61,526 bases of DNA, taken from NCBI GenBank assembly GCA_905210485.1, contig CAJLXA010000005.1:1-61526 (forward strand), given 5' to 3'. Source of the DNA: an uncultured Eubacteriales bacterium. GTDB taxonomy: Bacteria > Bacillota > Clostridia > Oscillospirales > CAG-272. The position numbers and the translations under genes were made by a program. The notes under the pieces were generated by a model. It worked only from the letters and a program-made list of their open reading frames with translations, was not told the origin of the DNA and searched no databases. Shown piece after piece: positions 16,219-24,795 of this stretch (the stretch's first letter is position 1; the number at the start of each line of letters is the position of its first letter).

Positions 16219-18315
16219 ATGAGTACGGTAACAGATATTTTCGGTAGCCTTGTGTTCGATGACAGAGTGATGAAAGCTACGCTTTCTTCGGACATTTACA
16301 AATCTCTGAAGAAGACCATTGACGAGGGGCAGTCCCTTGATATTCATGTGGCGGACGCCGTTGCCGTGGCAATGAAAGACTGGGCAGTGGCGCACGGCGC
16401 AACGCATTTCACGCACTGGTTTCAACCGCTTACCGGCATTACGGCCGAAAAACACGACTGCTTTATCGCGCCCGCTCCCGACGGCCGCGTGATCATGGAG
16501 TTTTCCGGCAAAGAACTGATCAAGGGCGAGCCGGACGCATCGTCTTTCCCGTCCGGCGGCCTTCGCGCTACGTTTGAAGCGCGCGGTTATACGGCGTGGG
16601 ACCCGACTTCTTATGCCTTTATCAAAGATAAAACGCTTTGTATCCCCACGGCGTTCTGCTCTTACGGTGGCGAAGCCCTTGATAAAAAAACGCCGCTTCT
16701 CCGCTCCATGCAGGCGCTGAATAAACAGGCGCTTCGCATATTGCGTTTGTTCGGTAATACCGATGTCAAGTGCGTACGCACCTCTGTCGGCCCCGAACAG
16801 GAGTATTTTCTTGTGGACAAAGCTACATATGAAAAACGCAAAGACCTGATGTTCACGGGACGTACGCTTTTCGGCGCCAAACCGCCGAAAGGCCAGGAAC
16901 TTGACGATCACTATTTCGGCGTTATCAAGCCGCGTGTGGCCGCGTATATGGCCGATCTGAACGAAGAACTCTGGAAACTCGGCATACTGGCCAAAACCGA
17001 ACATAACGAAGTGGCACCCGCACAGCATGAACTGGCGCCCATCTATTCAACCACGAATATTGCGACCGACCATAACCAACTGACAATGGAGATCATGCAG
17101 AAAGTGGCCTCCCGTCACGGTCTTGTCTGTCTGCTTCATGAAAAACCGTTTGCCGGCGTGAACGGAAGCGGTAAACATAATAACTGGTCGATGGCGACCG
17201 ATACCGGTGTGAACCTGCTGACCCCCGGCGACACGCCGTATGAAAACGCGCAGTTTCTTCTGTTCCTTTGCGCGGTCATCAAAGCGGTGGACGATTATCA
17301 GGATCTGCTTCGTCTTTCGGTTGCGACGGCGGGGAACGATCACCGCCTCGGCGCGAACGAAGCGCCTCCCGCTGTGGTTTCGATGTTCCTTGGCGATGAA
17401 CTTACCGCTGTTCTTGACGCCATTGAAAACGAGAAGCCGTACAGCGCTTCCGAAAAGACCGTTATGAAACTCGGCGTTCATGTTCTGCCGAAGTTCACGC
17501 GCGATACAACCGACCGTAACCGCACGTCGCCGTTTGCTTTTACGGGCAACAAATTTGAATTCCGCATGCTGGGCTCCTCGAACAGCATCGCGTGCGCAAA
17601 CATCATGCTGAACGCGGCGGTGGCGGAATCGCTGAAAATCTATGCCGATCGTCTTGAGAAGGCGGAAGATTTTGAGGGTGCGCTTCATGACATGATAAGA
17701 AAAACGATCAAGGATCATAAGCGCATTATCTTTAACGGCAACGGCTACGACGATACGTGGATCAAAGAAGCGACCGAGAAACGCGGTCTTCTCAACCTGC
17801 GTACAACGCCCGACGCGCTTCCGCGTATTCTTGAAAAGAAAAACGTGGATATGCTTACCTCCCACAAGATTTTCTCTTTGGCGGAGATTAAATCGCGTTA
17901 CGAAATCACGCTGGAAAACTATTGCAAGACCGTCAACATCGAGGCCTTGACGATGGTGGATATGGCCAAAAAGGAAATTCTGCCCGCCGTGACGGCTTAT
18001 GTAAAGGATCTTGCGGAAACGGTCGGCATCAAAACGGCGGCGGTTCCCGGACTGTCCTGCCGTTACGAAAAAGAGACGGTCGCCAAACTTTCCGCGTTGA
18101 CCGATGAAATTGACGACGCGGTGAAAACGCTGGAATCGGCGATTGTGAAATATCAGGGAATCGACGACGTGACGAAAGCGTCGGTGTTTATCCGCGACGA
18201 ACTTTTGCAGAAGATGGCGGAACTGCGCGTGTTCTGCGATGAAGCGGAGACGTTGACGGCGGAAAAATATTGGCCTTTCCCGACCTACGGCGAACTTTTG
18301 TTCGGTGTCAGATGA
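16219..18315 (+). CDS. glnN: Glutamine synthetase, type III
   Basis: At 698 residues this is the long GSIII form, unrelated in length and layout to the GSI at 12.6 kb. Family blocks visible include the N-terminal F-G-S-L-V-F-D segment, T-H-F-T-H-W-F-Q-P-L-T-G, F-P-S-G-G-L-R-A-T-F, S-V-G-P-E-Q-E-Y-F-L with metal-binding Glu residues, and H-N-E-V-A-P-A-Q-H-E. The last is diagnostic for GSIII. It assimilates ammonia into glutamine and is followed by the ammonium transporter 64 bases later, so the two probably act together under nitrogen limitation. Confidence 0.97.
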   Translation: MSTVTDIFGSLVFDDRVMKATLSSDIYKSLKKTIDEGQSLDIHVADAVAVAMKDWAVAHGATHFTHWFQPLTGITAEKHDCFIAPAPDGRVIMEFSGKELIKGEPDASSFPSGGLRATFEARGYTAWDPTSYAFIKDKTLCIPTAFCSYGGEALDKKTPLLRSMQALNKQALRILRLFGNTDVKCVRTSVGPEQEYFLVDKATYEKRKDLMFTGRTLFGAKPPKGQELDDHYFGVIKPRVAAYMADLNEELWKLGILAKTEHNEVAPAQHELAPIYSTTNIATDHNQLTMEIMQKVASRHGLVCLLHEKPFAGVNGSGKHNNWSMATDTGVNLLTPGDTPYENAQFLLFLCAVIKAVDDYQDLLRLSVATAGNDHRLGANEAPPAVVSMFLGDELTAVLDAIENEKPYSASEKTVMKLGVHVLPKFTRDTTDRNRTSPFAFTGNKFEFRMLGSSNSIACANIMLNAAVAESLKIYADRLEKAEDFEGALHDMIRKTIKDHKRIIFNGNGYDDTWIKEATEKRGLLNLRTTPDALPRILEKKNVDMLTSHKIFSLAEIKSRYEITLENYCKTVNIEALTMVDMAKKEILPAVTAYVKDLAETVGIKTAAVPGLSCRYEKETVAKLSALTDEIDDAVKTLESAIVKYQGIDDVTKASVFIRDELLQKMAELRVFCDEAETLTAEKYWPFPTYGELLFGVR

Positions 18316-18379
18316 CAGACAGAATATTGCGTAATTGACATCTTTAATTTACATTTAATGCTATCAGGAGGTTTGAAAT

Positions 18380-20098
18380 ATGATATACAGTCCTGTCAAT
18401 ACCATCTGGGTTTTACTCGGCGCCGCTCTGGTGTTTTTTATGCAGGCCGGATTTTCCATGTGCGAAGCCGGTTTTACGCGTGCCAAAAATACAGGCAACA
18501 TTCTTATGAAAAACCTGATGGATTTCTGTATCGGTACACCCTGTTTCTGGCTGTTCGGCTTCGGAATCATGTTCGGAACGGGGACGGCGCTGTTCGGCTG
18601 GATTGATCCTTTGATTATGAAAGACTACAGCGGCGTTCTTCCCGACGGCGTTCCGCTTTATGCCTATGCCATTTTCCAGACGGTTTTCTGCGCCACATCG
18701 GCGACAATTGTGTCCGGCGCTATGGCCGAGCGGACAAAGTTCAGTGCCTATTGCCTCTATTCCGCGGCGATCTCGCTTTTCATATATCCCGTATCGGGGC
18801 ATTGGATATGGGGCGGCGGTTGGCTTGCCGCTCTCGGATTTCATGATTTTGCCGGTTCGACGGCCGTACATATGGTCGGCGGTATCTGTGCCCTGATCGG
18901 TGCCAAGATTCTCGGGCCGCGCATCGGTAAATACGGCAAAGACGGGAAACCGCGTGCGATCCTCGGCCACAACCTTACGGCGGCCGCGCTCGGCGTGTTT
19001 ATCCTGTGGTTCTGCTGGTTCGGTTTCAACGGTGCGTCCACCGTGGGTATGGACAGTGACGCGCTGATGGAAAGCGCGGGTCTTATATTCTTCAACACGA
19101 ACCTTGCCGCGGCGGTGGCCTGCTGTACAACGCTTGTCTTCACATGGATCCGCTACGGCAAACCCGATGTGTCCATGACATATAACGCGGCGCTTGCCGG
19201 ACTTGTCGGTATTACCGCCGGGTGTGACGCCGTGAGTCCGCTCGGCGCGGCGATCATGGGACTTGTGTTCGGATTCGTTATCGTGCTTTCGGTAGAGTTC
19301 TTCGATAAGATTGCGAAAATAGACGACCCTGTCGGCGCCATTTCCGTCCACTGTGTTTGCGGCGCGCTCGGAACCGTTCTGACCGGTCTGTTTGCAACGG
19401 GCGTTTCTACAGAAAAAGGCGTGTTCTACGGCGGCGGTTTTCACTTTCTCGGCGTTCAGGCGCTGGGGGTCGTATCGGTTGCGGCATATGTCAGCGTACT
19501 GATTACGGCGGTGTTTATGCTTCTGAAACATACGGTGGGACTTCGCGCCGCCGCGGCCGATGAAATTGAGGGACTTGACATTTCGGAGCACGGTCTGCCT
19601 ACCGCGTACGCCGGCATCGCCATGTTGCCCGATACGGCGACGGATGAAGACGCGCCGGTTGTCGTTTCGGGAGATGTGCCCGCGGCGGAAGCCGTTCCCG
19701 TAAAACGTGAACCCGTTTTCTCCGAAGCGGACGGCAGTCGCCCGAAATTCACCAAGGTGGAGATCATTTGCAAGGAATCCCGCTTTGAGGCGCTGAAAGC
19801 GGCTCTTATTAAACTGGGCATCACCGGTATGACGATGTCTCATGTTCTCGGTTGCGGTATCCAGAAAGGGAAACCGGAGTATTACCGCGGCATCGAGGTG
19901 GAGCCGACGCTCCTGCCGAAAGTGCAGCTGGATATCGTGGTCAGCAAAATTCCGGTGCGTTCGGTGATAGAAACGGCGAAAAAAGTGCTGTATACCGGTC
20001 ATATCGGCGACGGCAAAATATTCGTGTATGATGTGGAAAACGTTGTTAAAGTGCGTACCGGTGAAGAAGGGTATGACGCTTTGCAGGATGTTGAATGA
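18380..20098 (+). CDS. Ammonium transporter fused to a GlnK/PII regulatory domain
   Basis: This 572-residue protein has two parts. Residues about 5-400 are an Amt/MEP ammonium channel of about 11 membrane helices (M-Q-A-G-F-S-M-C-E-A-G near the N-terminus, G-G-I-C-A-L and W-F-C-W-F-G-F-N segments). A 55-residue acidic, Ala/Pro/Val-rich linker leads to a PII domain at about 457-568. The PII part shows the T-loop (G-I-Q-K-G-K-P-E-Y-Y-R-G) and the B-loop (T-G-H-I-G-D-G-K-I-F-V). Separate GlnK normally plugs Amt in response to 2-oxoglutarate and ATP/ADP; here the regulator is covalently attached. An AGGAGG ribosome-binding site precedes the start. Confidence 0.95.
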   Translation: MIYSPVNTIWVLLGAALVFFMQAGFSMCEAGFTRAKNTGNILMKNLMDFCIGTPCFWLFGFGIMFGTGTALFGWIDPLIMKDYSGVLPDGVPLYAYAIFQTVFCATSATIVSGAMAERTKFSAYCLYSAAISLFIYPVSGHWIWGGGWLAALGFHDFAGSTAVHMVGGICALIGAKILGPRIGKYGKDGKPRAILGHNLTAAALGVFILWFCWFGFNGASTVGMDSDALMESAGLIFFNTNLAAAVACCTTLVFTWIRYGKPDVSMTYNAALAGLVGITAGCDAVSPLGAAIMGLVFGFVIVLSVEFFDKIAKIDDPVGAISVHCVCGALGTVLTGLFATGVSTEKGVFYGGGFHFLGVQALGVVSVAAYVSVLITAVFMLLKHTVGLRAAAADEIEGLDISEHGLPTAYAGIAMLPDTATDEDAPVVVSGDVPAAEAVPVKREPVFSEADGSRPKFTKVEIICKESRFEALKAALIKLGITGMTMSHVLGCGIQKGKPEYYRGIEVEPTLLPKVQLDIVVSKIPVRSVIETAKKVLYTGHIGDGKIFVYDVENVVKVRTGEEGYDALQDVE

Positions 20099-20117
20099 CC
20101 TTAACGGAAATAATAAA

Positions 20118-20373
20118 AACGTTGGAATCGGGAGAAGTAGCGCGGAAAGACGCCGATAGCGAGTACGGGACGATGGAAGCCGTACGGCGGTCGCCGCGTG
20201 AATAACACCCGGTGAGTTGCAATCCGAAAGGTGAAAACCGAGTAGGTGCGCCGGCGGCCGGCCGTTATCCCGGACAGACCTTTGCGGGTCAGAGAGAAAA
20301 AAGATGGGTGGCACAGCGGGTTTCGGCACTCGCCCTGTCGGATGCTGAAATATCAAGTAGGGAGAGATTTATT
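20118..20373 (+). promoter_or_regulatory. T-box leader of asnB, tRNA-Asn specific, probably translational
   Basis: Stem I has the GGGAGAAGTAG start element, and the specifier loop contains AAC (20204-20206), an Asn codon. The T-box proper is GATGGGTGGCACAGCGGG (20303-20320). Its TGGC bulge matches a tRNA acceptor end with discriminator G, as in tRNA-Asn. The antiterminator helix AUGGG / CCUGU plus GCG / CGC can form (20304-20338). No run of T follows. Instead CCCT (20333-20336) can pair with AGGG of the asnB Shine-Dalgarno (20359-20362), which points to translational control. Confidence 0.85.
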
Positions 20374-21951
20374 ATGTGTTCGATTATGGGTTTTTGCGGT
20401 CCGTGTGTCGATCGCCCCGAATTTGAAAAAGGATTTATGGAAACGCTGTCCCGCGGTCCGGACGACAGCCGGATTGTGGATACGGGAGACGGTATTCTGG
20501 CTTTTCACCGTCTTGCCATCATGGGGCTGACCCCCGAAGGAATGCAACCTTTTACGCTGGACGGCAGTTATGTAGTGTGCAACGGCGAAATATACGGTTA
20601 TGAAAAAATAAAAGCGGAACTGTCCCGTAAGTATACGTTCAGAAGCGGCTCGGACTGCGAGATATTGCTTCCGATGTATCGGGAATACGGCACCGATATG
20701 TTCCGTATGCTGGACGCGGAATTCGCCATGATTCTGTATGACGCGGAGGAGAAAACATATATCGCCGCGCGCGATCCGATCGGCATCCGTCCGCTTTATT
20801 ACGGGTATGACAAAAACGGCGTGATTGTTTTTGCGAGCGAGCCGAAAAACCTGCTTCCTCTGTGCGTGAAAGTCATGCCGTTTCCGCCCGGACATTATTA
20901 TAAAGACGGACGGTTTGTTCCTTATAACAAAATTGACGAAGTAACGGCGGTGACGCATGACGACCTCGAAACGGTATGTAAAAAAATCCGTGAAAAACTG
21001 ATTGCCGGCGTTGAAAAACGTCTGGTTTCCGACGCCAAGGTTGGATTTCTTCTTTCCGGCGGTCTTGATTCCTCGCTTGTATGCGCCATTGCCGCGCGAA
21101 AAGAGAAGAAACCGATCCGCACGTTTGCCATCGGAATGAGCGGCGACGCCATTGATCTGAAATACGCAAGGGAAGTGGCGGATTATATCGGAAGCGATCA
21201 CACCGAGGTCATCATGACAAAAGAGGAGGTTCTTTCCTCGCTCGAAACGGTGATACGGATACTCGGAACCTACGACATAACGACAATCCGCGCCAGCATG
21301 GGCATGTACCTGCTTTGCAAATGGATTCACGAAAATACGGACATACGTGTTCTCCTGACGGGCGAAATATCCGATGAACTGTTCGGTTACAAATACACCG
21401 ATTTTGCGCCGTCGGCCGTCGAATTTCAGAAAGAATCCGAAAAACGGATCCGGGAACTGCATATGTACGATGTGTTGCGCGCCGATCGCTGTATATCCGC
21501 GAACTCGCTTGAAGCGCGTGTGCCGTTCGGCGATCTTGATTTTGTGAAGTACGTTCTTTCGGTGGATCCGCTTAAAAAAATGAACGTGTATCATAAAGGC
21601 AAGTATCTGTTGCGCCATGCGTTTGAGGGCGATTATCTGCCTCATGATATTCTTTACCGTGAGAAAGCGGCTTTTTCCGACGCCGTAGGACATTCCATGG
21701 TGGATTATCTGAAAGAGTATGCGGCGGAGCAGTATACAGAGGAAGAATATGAGGAAAAACGCCGTCATTATACGCACGCGATGCCGTTTACCAAGGAGTC
21801 GCTGTTGTATCGGGAAATTTTTGAAAAGTATTATCCCGGTCAGTCGGAAATGATTGCGGACTTCTGGATGCCGAACAAAACGTGGGAGGGATGCAATGTT
21901 TCCGATCCGTCGGCAAGAGTGCTTTCCAACTACGGCGACAGCGGCAAATAA
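20374..21951 (+). CDS. asnB: Asparagine synthetase, glutamine-hydrolysing
   Basis: This 525-residue enzyme transfers the amide nitrogen of glutamine to aspartate with ATP. Cys2, exposed after Met removal, is the class II glutaminase nucleophile (M-C-S-I-M-G). The synthetase domain has the PP-loop S-G-G-L-D-S-S at 228-234. The start is ATG 20374 with GGGAGAG upstream; a longer in-frame reading to 20212 lies inside the T-box RNA and would block Cys2 chemistry. It is the last gene of the nitrogen cluster and controlled by its own tRNA-Asn-sensing leader. Confidence 0.97.
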   Translation: MCSIMGFCGPCVDRPEFEKGFMETLSRGPDDSRIVDTGDGILAFHRLAIMGLTPEGMQPFTLDGSYVVCNGEIYGYEKIKAELSRKYTFRSGSDCEILLPMYREYGTDMFRMLDAEFAMILYDAEEKTYIAARDPIGIRPLYYGYDKNGVIVFASEPKNLLPLCVKVMPFPPGHYYKDGRFVPYNKIDEVTAVTHDDLETVCKKIREKLIAGVEKRLVSDAKVGFLLSGGLDSSLVCAIAARKEKKPIRTFAIGMSGDAIDLKYAREVADYIGSDHTEVIMTKEEVLSSLETVIRILGTYDITTIRASMGMYLLCKWIHENTDIRVLLTGEISDELFGYKYTDFAPSAVEFQKESEKRIRELHMYDVLRADRCISANSLEARVPFGDLDFVKYVLSVDPLKKMNVYHKGKYLLRHAFEGDYLPHDILYREKAAFSDAVGHSMVDYLKEYAAEQYTEEEYEEKRRHYTHAMPFTKESLLYREIFEKYYPGQSEMIADFWMPNKTWEGCNVSDPSARVLSNYGDSGK

Positions 21952-21965
21952 GAAAGTTCTGCGTT

Positions 21966-22012
21966 TAAAAGAAAATGCGGCAAGGTTTCAGCATTGCCGC
22001 ATTTTCTTATGG
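21966..22012 (+). terminator. Bidirectional terminator between asnB and the MFS gene
   Basis: AAGAAAATGCGGCAA and TTGCCGCATTTTCTT form a 15-base-pair stem with A-rich and T-rich flanks, so it can stop transcription from both convergent genes. Confidence 0.85.
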
Positions 22013-22029
22013 TGAAATGTAAACTTTCA

Positions 22030-23274
22030 TTAACAAAACGATTTGTTTTGTTTTTTCTTATATCGGAGAAGAAGCGCAGAACTCACGATCATAAGAATCG
22101 GGAAGATCATGCAGATGAAGAGCGCCGAACGGATGCCGGCTTCGGTACCGTTTCCGGCGATAAAGGAAAATTTTTGTACGGCACCGCTGTTCACTGCTTC
22201 GGAGATCAGACCGACAAGATACGAACCTGCGGTGCAACCGATGTCGCCCGCAAGTGCGTAAAACGCAAACATGCGCGTACCGCCGCCGGGAATCTCCTTG
22301 GCGCCGAGGGAGTAGGTGCCCGGCCACATGAGCGCGACAAAGAAACCGGACAGGGCACAGCCGAGAAGCGAAAGAATCGGATTCGGAAAGAAAACCGTTC
22401 CGACGTAACAGAAAGTGCAACCGCAGGCGGTCAGCAACAAACATTTTTCAAGGCCGATGCGGGTGCAGAAAATACCGCTTGTGAGACGTCCGGTTCCCAT
22501 CAGCAAAGCAAAGAGACACGGTCCGAGCAGGTCACCCACCGCTTTCGGTACGCCGAGACCGACTTCGGCGAACAGCGATGCCCATTGCGACATGGCAAGT
22601 TCCGACGCGCCGGCGGCGATCATCATGACGACGAAGAGCCAGAAAAGAGGATTGCCGAAGAGCGATCCCGAACGCTTTTCCGTATCTTCGGTATCAAGGG
22701 TACACAGCGGCACCGTGAGGAACGAAAAGAAATTGAGAAGCGGGAAAAGCGCCCACAGAATCGGCAGGATCGCCCAGTGTTCGTGGCCGAACAGGGCAAA
22801 AAACACGGTCGAAAACAGAACTACGGCGCATTGCCCCCAACAATAAAACGAATGGAGAATGGCCATACGGCTCTCTTTGTTGTCGGCGGGGAGCGCCTGT
22901 ATCATAGGACTGACGATGACTTCAAGGAGCCCGCCGCCGATGCCCATCAGTACAGTGGCAATCAGAATCCCCGCATAGGCGTTCGGCAGAACAAGCGGCA
23001 TAACACCGAGTGAAAAAAGTCCGACGGCAGAGAGAATATGCGCCATGAGGATGGAGGCGCGATAGCCGATGCGGTCGACAAAGAGCGTCGAGCCGAAGTC
23101 AATCATGATCTGCACGGCAAAATTGACGGTGGCAATAAGGCCGATCTTGTCAAGCGACACGCCGAGAGACGTATTGAAAATGGCGTATAACAGCGGCGCG
23201 AGCGTATTTACCGCCGCCTGTACAATATAGGCGGCATAGCAGGAAACGGCGCTGCGCCGGTAACTTTTTTGCAT
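22030..23274 (-). CDS. Major facilitator superfamily transporter
   Basis: This 414-residue integral membrane protein has 12 predicted helices and the MFS layout: a V-D-R-I-G-Y-R-A-S-like loop between helices 2 and 3 and a central loop after helix 6. It resembles FucP-like and uncharacterised sugar MFS carriers. The substrate cannot be deduced. The gene is single, transcribed divergently from metY from a strong promoter, and ends at a shared terminator with asnB. The C-terminal tail is Lys-rich (Y-K-K-K-Q-N-K), as expected for a cytoplasmic end. Confidence 0.85.
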   Translation of the reverse strand: MQKSYRRSAVSCYAAYIVQAAVNTLAPLLYAIFNTSLGVSLDKIGLIATVNFAVQIMIDFGSTLFVDRIGYRASILMAHILSAVGLFSLGVMPLVLPNAYAGILIATVLMGIGGGLLEVIVSPMIQALPADNKESRMAILHSFYCWGQCAVVLFSTVFFALFGHEHWAILPILWALFPLLNFFSFLTVPLCTLDTEDTEKRSGSLFGNPLFWLFVVMMIAAGASELAMSQWASLFAEVGLGVPKAVGDLLGPCLFALLMGTGRLTSGIFCTRIGLEKCLLLTACGCTFCYVGTVFFPNPILSLLGCALSGFFVALMWPGTYSLGAKEIPGGGTRMFAFYALAGDIGCTAGSYLVGLISEAVNSGAVQKFSFIAGNGTEAGIRSALFICMIFPILMIVSSALLLRYKKKQNKSFC

Positions 23275-23319
23275 AGAAGAACCCTTTCCTTTCAGGTGTT
23301 TTACAATCGTAATGCTACC

Positions 23320-23348
23320 ATTCTAACAATTGCGGTTTTACTTGTCAA
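23320..23348 (-). promoter_or_regulatory. Sigma-A promoter of the MFS gene
   Basis: TTGACA (23343-23348, minus strand), 17 bases, TAGAAT (23320-23325). Confidence 0.8.
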
Positions 23349-23383
23349 TGGTGTTTACAAAGTTTACACATTGTTCAAAAAAT

Positions 23384-23396
23384 CGGTATGATACCG
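23384..23396. promoter_or_regulatory. 13-base palindrome between divergent promoters
   Basis: CGGTAT-G-ATACCG is a perfect inverted repeat lying between the MFS and metY promoters. A short operator is possible; no regulator is identified. Confidence 0.3.
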
Positions 23397-23425
23397 GCCG
23401 TTACAGGAAAATTCCGGGGAACCTA

Positions 23426-23454
23426 TTTACATTTGTCACCGAAAAGTGTATAAT
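23426..23454 (+). promoter_or_regulatory. Sigma-A promoter of metY-metA
   Basis: TTTACA (23426-23431), 17 bases, TATAAT (23449-23454). The 65-base leader shows no S-box (SAM riboswitch). Confidence 0.8.
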
Positions 23455-23518
23455 AATGTATAAATTGCAGGATATACACAGGAAAAAGCGGCCGAAGTCT
23501 GCCGGGGAAGGAAAATAA

Positions 23519-24793
23519 ATGAAAAAACGTATAGAAACCCTTTGTGTTTCGGGAGGATATACGCCGAAAAACGGCGAACCGAGACAAATACCGATCTATC
23601 AGAGTACCACTTTCAAATACGATACGAGCGAGGATATGGGGAAACTGTTCGACCTTGAGGCGGAGGGGTACTTTTATTCGCGTCTCCAGAATCCCACGTG
23701 CGACTATGTGGCAAAGAAAATCTGTGAATTGGAGGGCGGCTATGCCGCCATGCTGACATCATCCGGTCAGGCGGCCAATTTCTTTGCGGTTTTCAACATT
23801 GCGACGGCAGGCGATCACGTCATTGCTTCGTCTTCCATTTACGGCGGCACTTACAATCTTTTTGCCGTAACCATGAAAAAGATGGGTGTGGAATTCACTT
23901 TTGTTTCTCCGGATTGTACGGAAGAGGAGCTGAACGCCGCTTTCCGTGCCAATACCAAGGCCGTTTTCGGAGAAACGATCGCCAATCCCGCGCTTACGGT
24001 GCTGGATATTGAGAAGTTTGCCAAGGCGGCACACGCGCACGGCGTACCGCTCATCGTGGACAATACGTTTGCCACGCCGATCAACTGCAGACCTTTCGCT
24101 TTCGGCGCGGATATTGTGACACATTCGACGACAAAGTATATGGACGGTCACGGGGCGCAGGTAGGCGGTTGCATTGTCGACTCCGGCAACTTCGACTGGA
24201 TGCGCGAAAAGGATCGTTTTCCGGGGCTGACCACACCCGACGACAGTTATCACGGTATTGTCTATGCCGAGCGCTTCGGGAAAGGGGCGTATATTACCAA
24301 GGCAACGGCACAGCTCATGCGTGATTTCGGCTCCACGCCGTCTCCGCAAAGTGCCTTTCTCCTGAATCTCGGACTGGAAAGCCTGCATGTGCGTATGGCG
24401 CGCCATTGTGAAAATGCGCTGGCGGTGGCCACGTTTCTGAAAAATCATAAAAAGGTGAGTTGGGTGCGCTATCCCTCGCTCCCCGGGGATCCGTATTATG
24501 CGCTGGCGAAAAAATATATGCCGGACGGCACGTGCGGCGTTGTCAGTTTCGGCGTTACGGGCGGCCGGTCGGCGGCAGAGGCCGTCATGAAACGGCTCCG
24601 TGTGGCGGCGATCGAAACGCATGTGGCAGACGCACGTTCCTGCTGTCTGCACCCTGCTTCGGCCACGCACCGTCAGATGAACGATGAAGAATTGACGGCG
24701 GCGGGCGTGTCCCCCGACCTTATCCGTCTTTCCTGCGGACTTGAAAGCAAAGACGACCTGATCGACGATCTTAAGCAGGCGCTGGGAGACTGA
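23519..24793 (+). CDS. metY: O-acetylhomoserine sulfhydrylase (aminocarboxypropyltransferase)
   Basis: This 424-residue Cys/Met-metabolism PLP enzyme makes homocysteine from O-acetylhomoserine and sulfide. The PLP Lys206 lies in T-H-S-T-T-K-Y-M-D-G-H-G. The Y-S-R-L-Q-N-P-T segment and the S-S-G-Q-A-A region that cups the cofactor are intact. Length and the N-terminal E-T-L-C-V-S-G-G-Y fit MetY better than cystathionine gamma-synthase, though a methionine gamma-lyase activity cannot be excluded. metA follows after 2 bases and supplies its substrate. Confidence 0.9.
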   Translation: MKKRIETLCVSGGYTPKNGEPRQIPIYQSTTFKYDTSEDMGKLFDLEAEGYFYSRLQNPTCDYVAKKICELEGGYAAMLTSSGQAANFFAVFNIATAGDHVIASSSIYGGTYNLFAVTMKKMGVEFTFVSPDCTEEELNAAFRANTKAVFGETIANPALTVLDIEKFAKAAHAHGVPLIVDNTFATPINCRPFAFGADIVTHSTTKYMDGHGAQVGGCIVDSGNFDWMREKDRFPGLTTPDDSYHGIVYAERFGKGAYITKATAQLMRDFGSTPSPQSAFLLNLGLESLHVRMARHCENALAVATFLKNHKKVSWVRYPSLPGDPYYALAKKYMPDGTCGVVSFGVTGGRSAAEAVMKRLRVAAIETHVADARSCCLHPASATHRQMNDEELTAAGVSPDLIRLSCGLESKDDLIDDLKQALGD

Positions 24794-24795
24794 GT

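Noticed and set aside
18413..20356. 647-codon open frame antisense to the Amt-GlnK gene
   Set aside because: It is the mirror of a clear transporter gene, has no family motif, is Arg/His-rich, and has no ribosome-binding site.
23455..23518. SAM riboswitch (S-box) before metY
   Set aside because: The leader is only about 60 bases and has none of the conserved S-box blocks.
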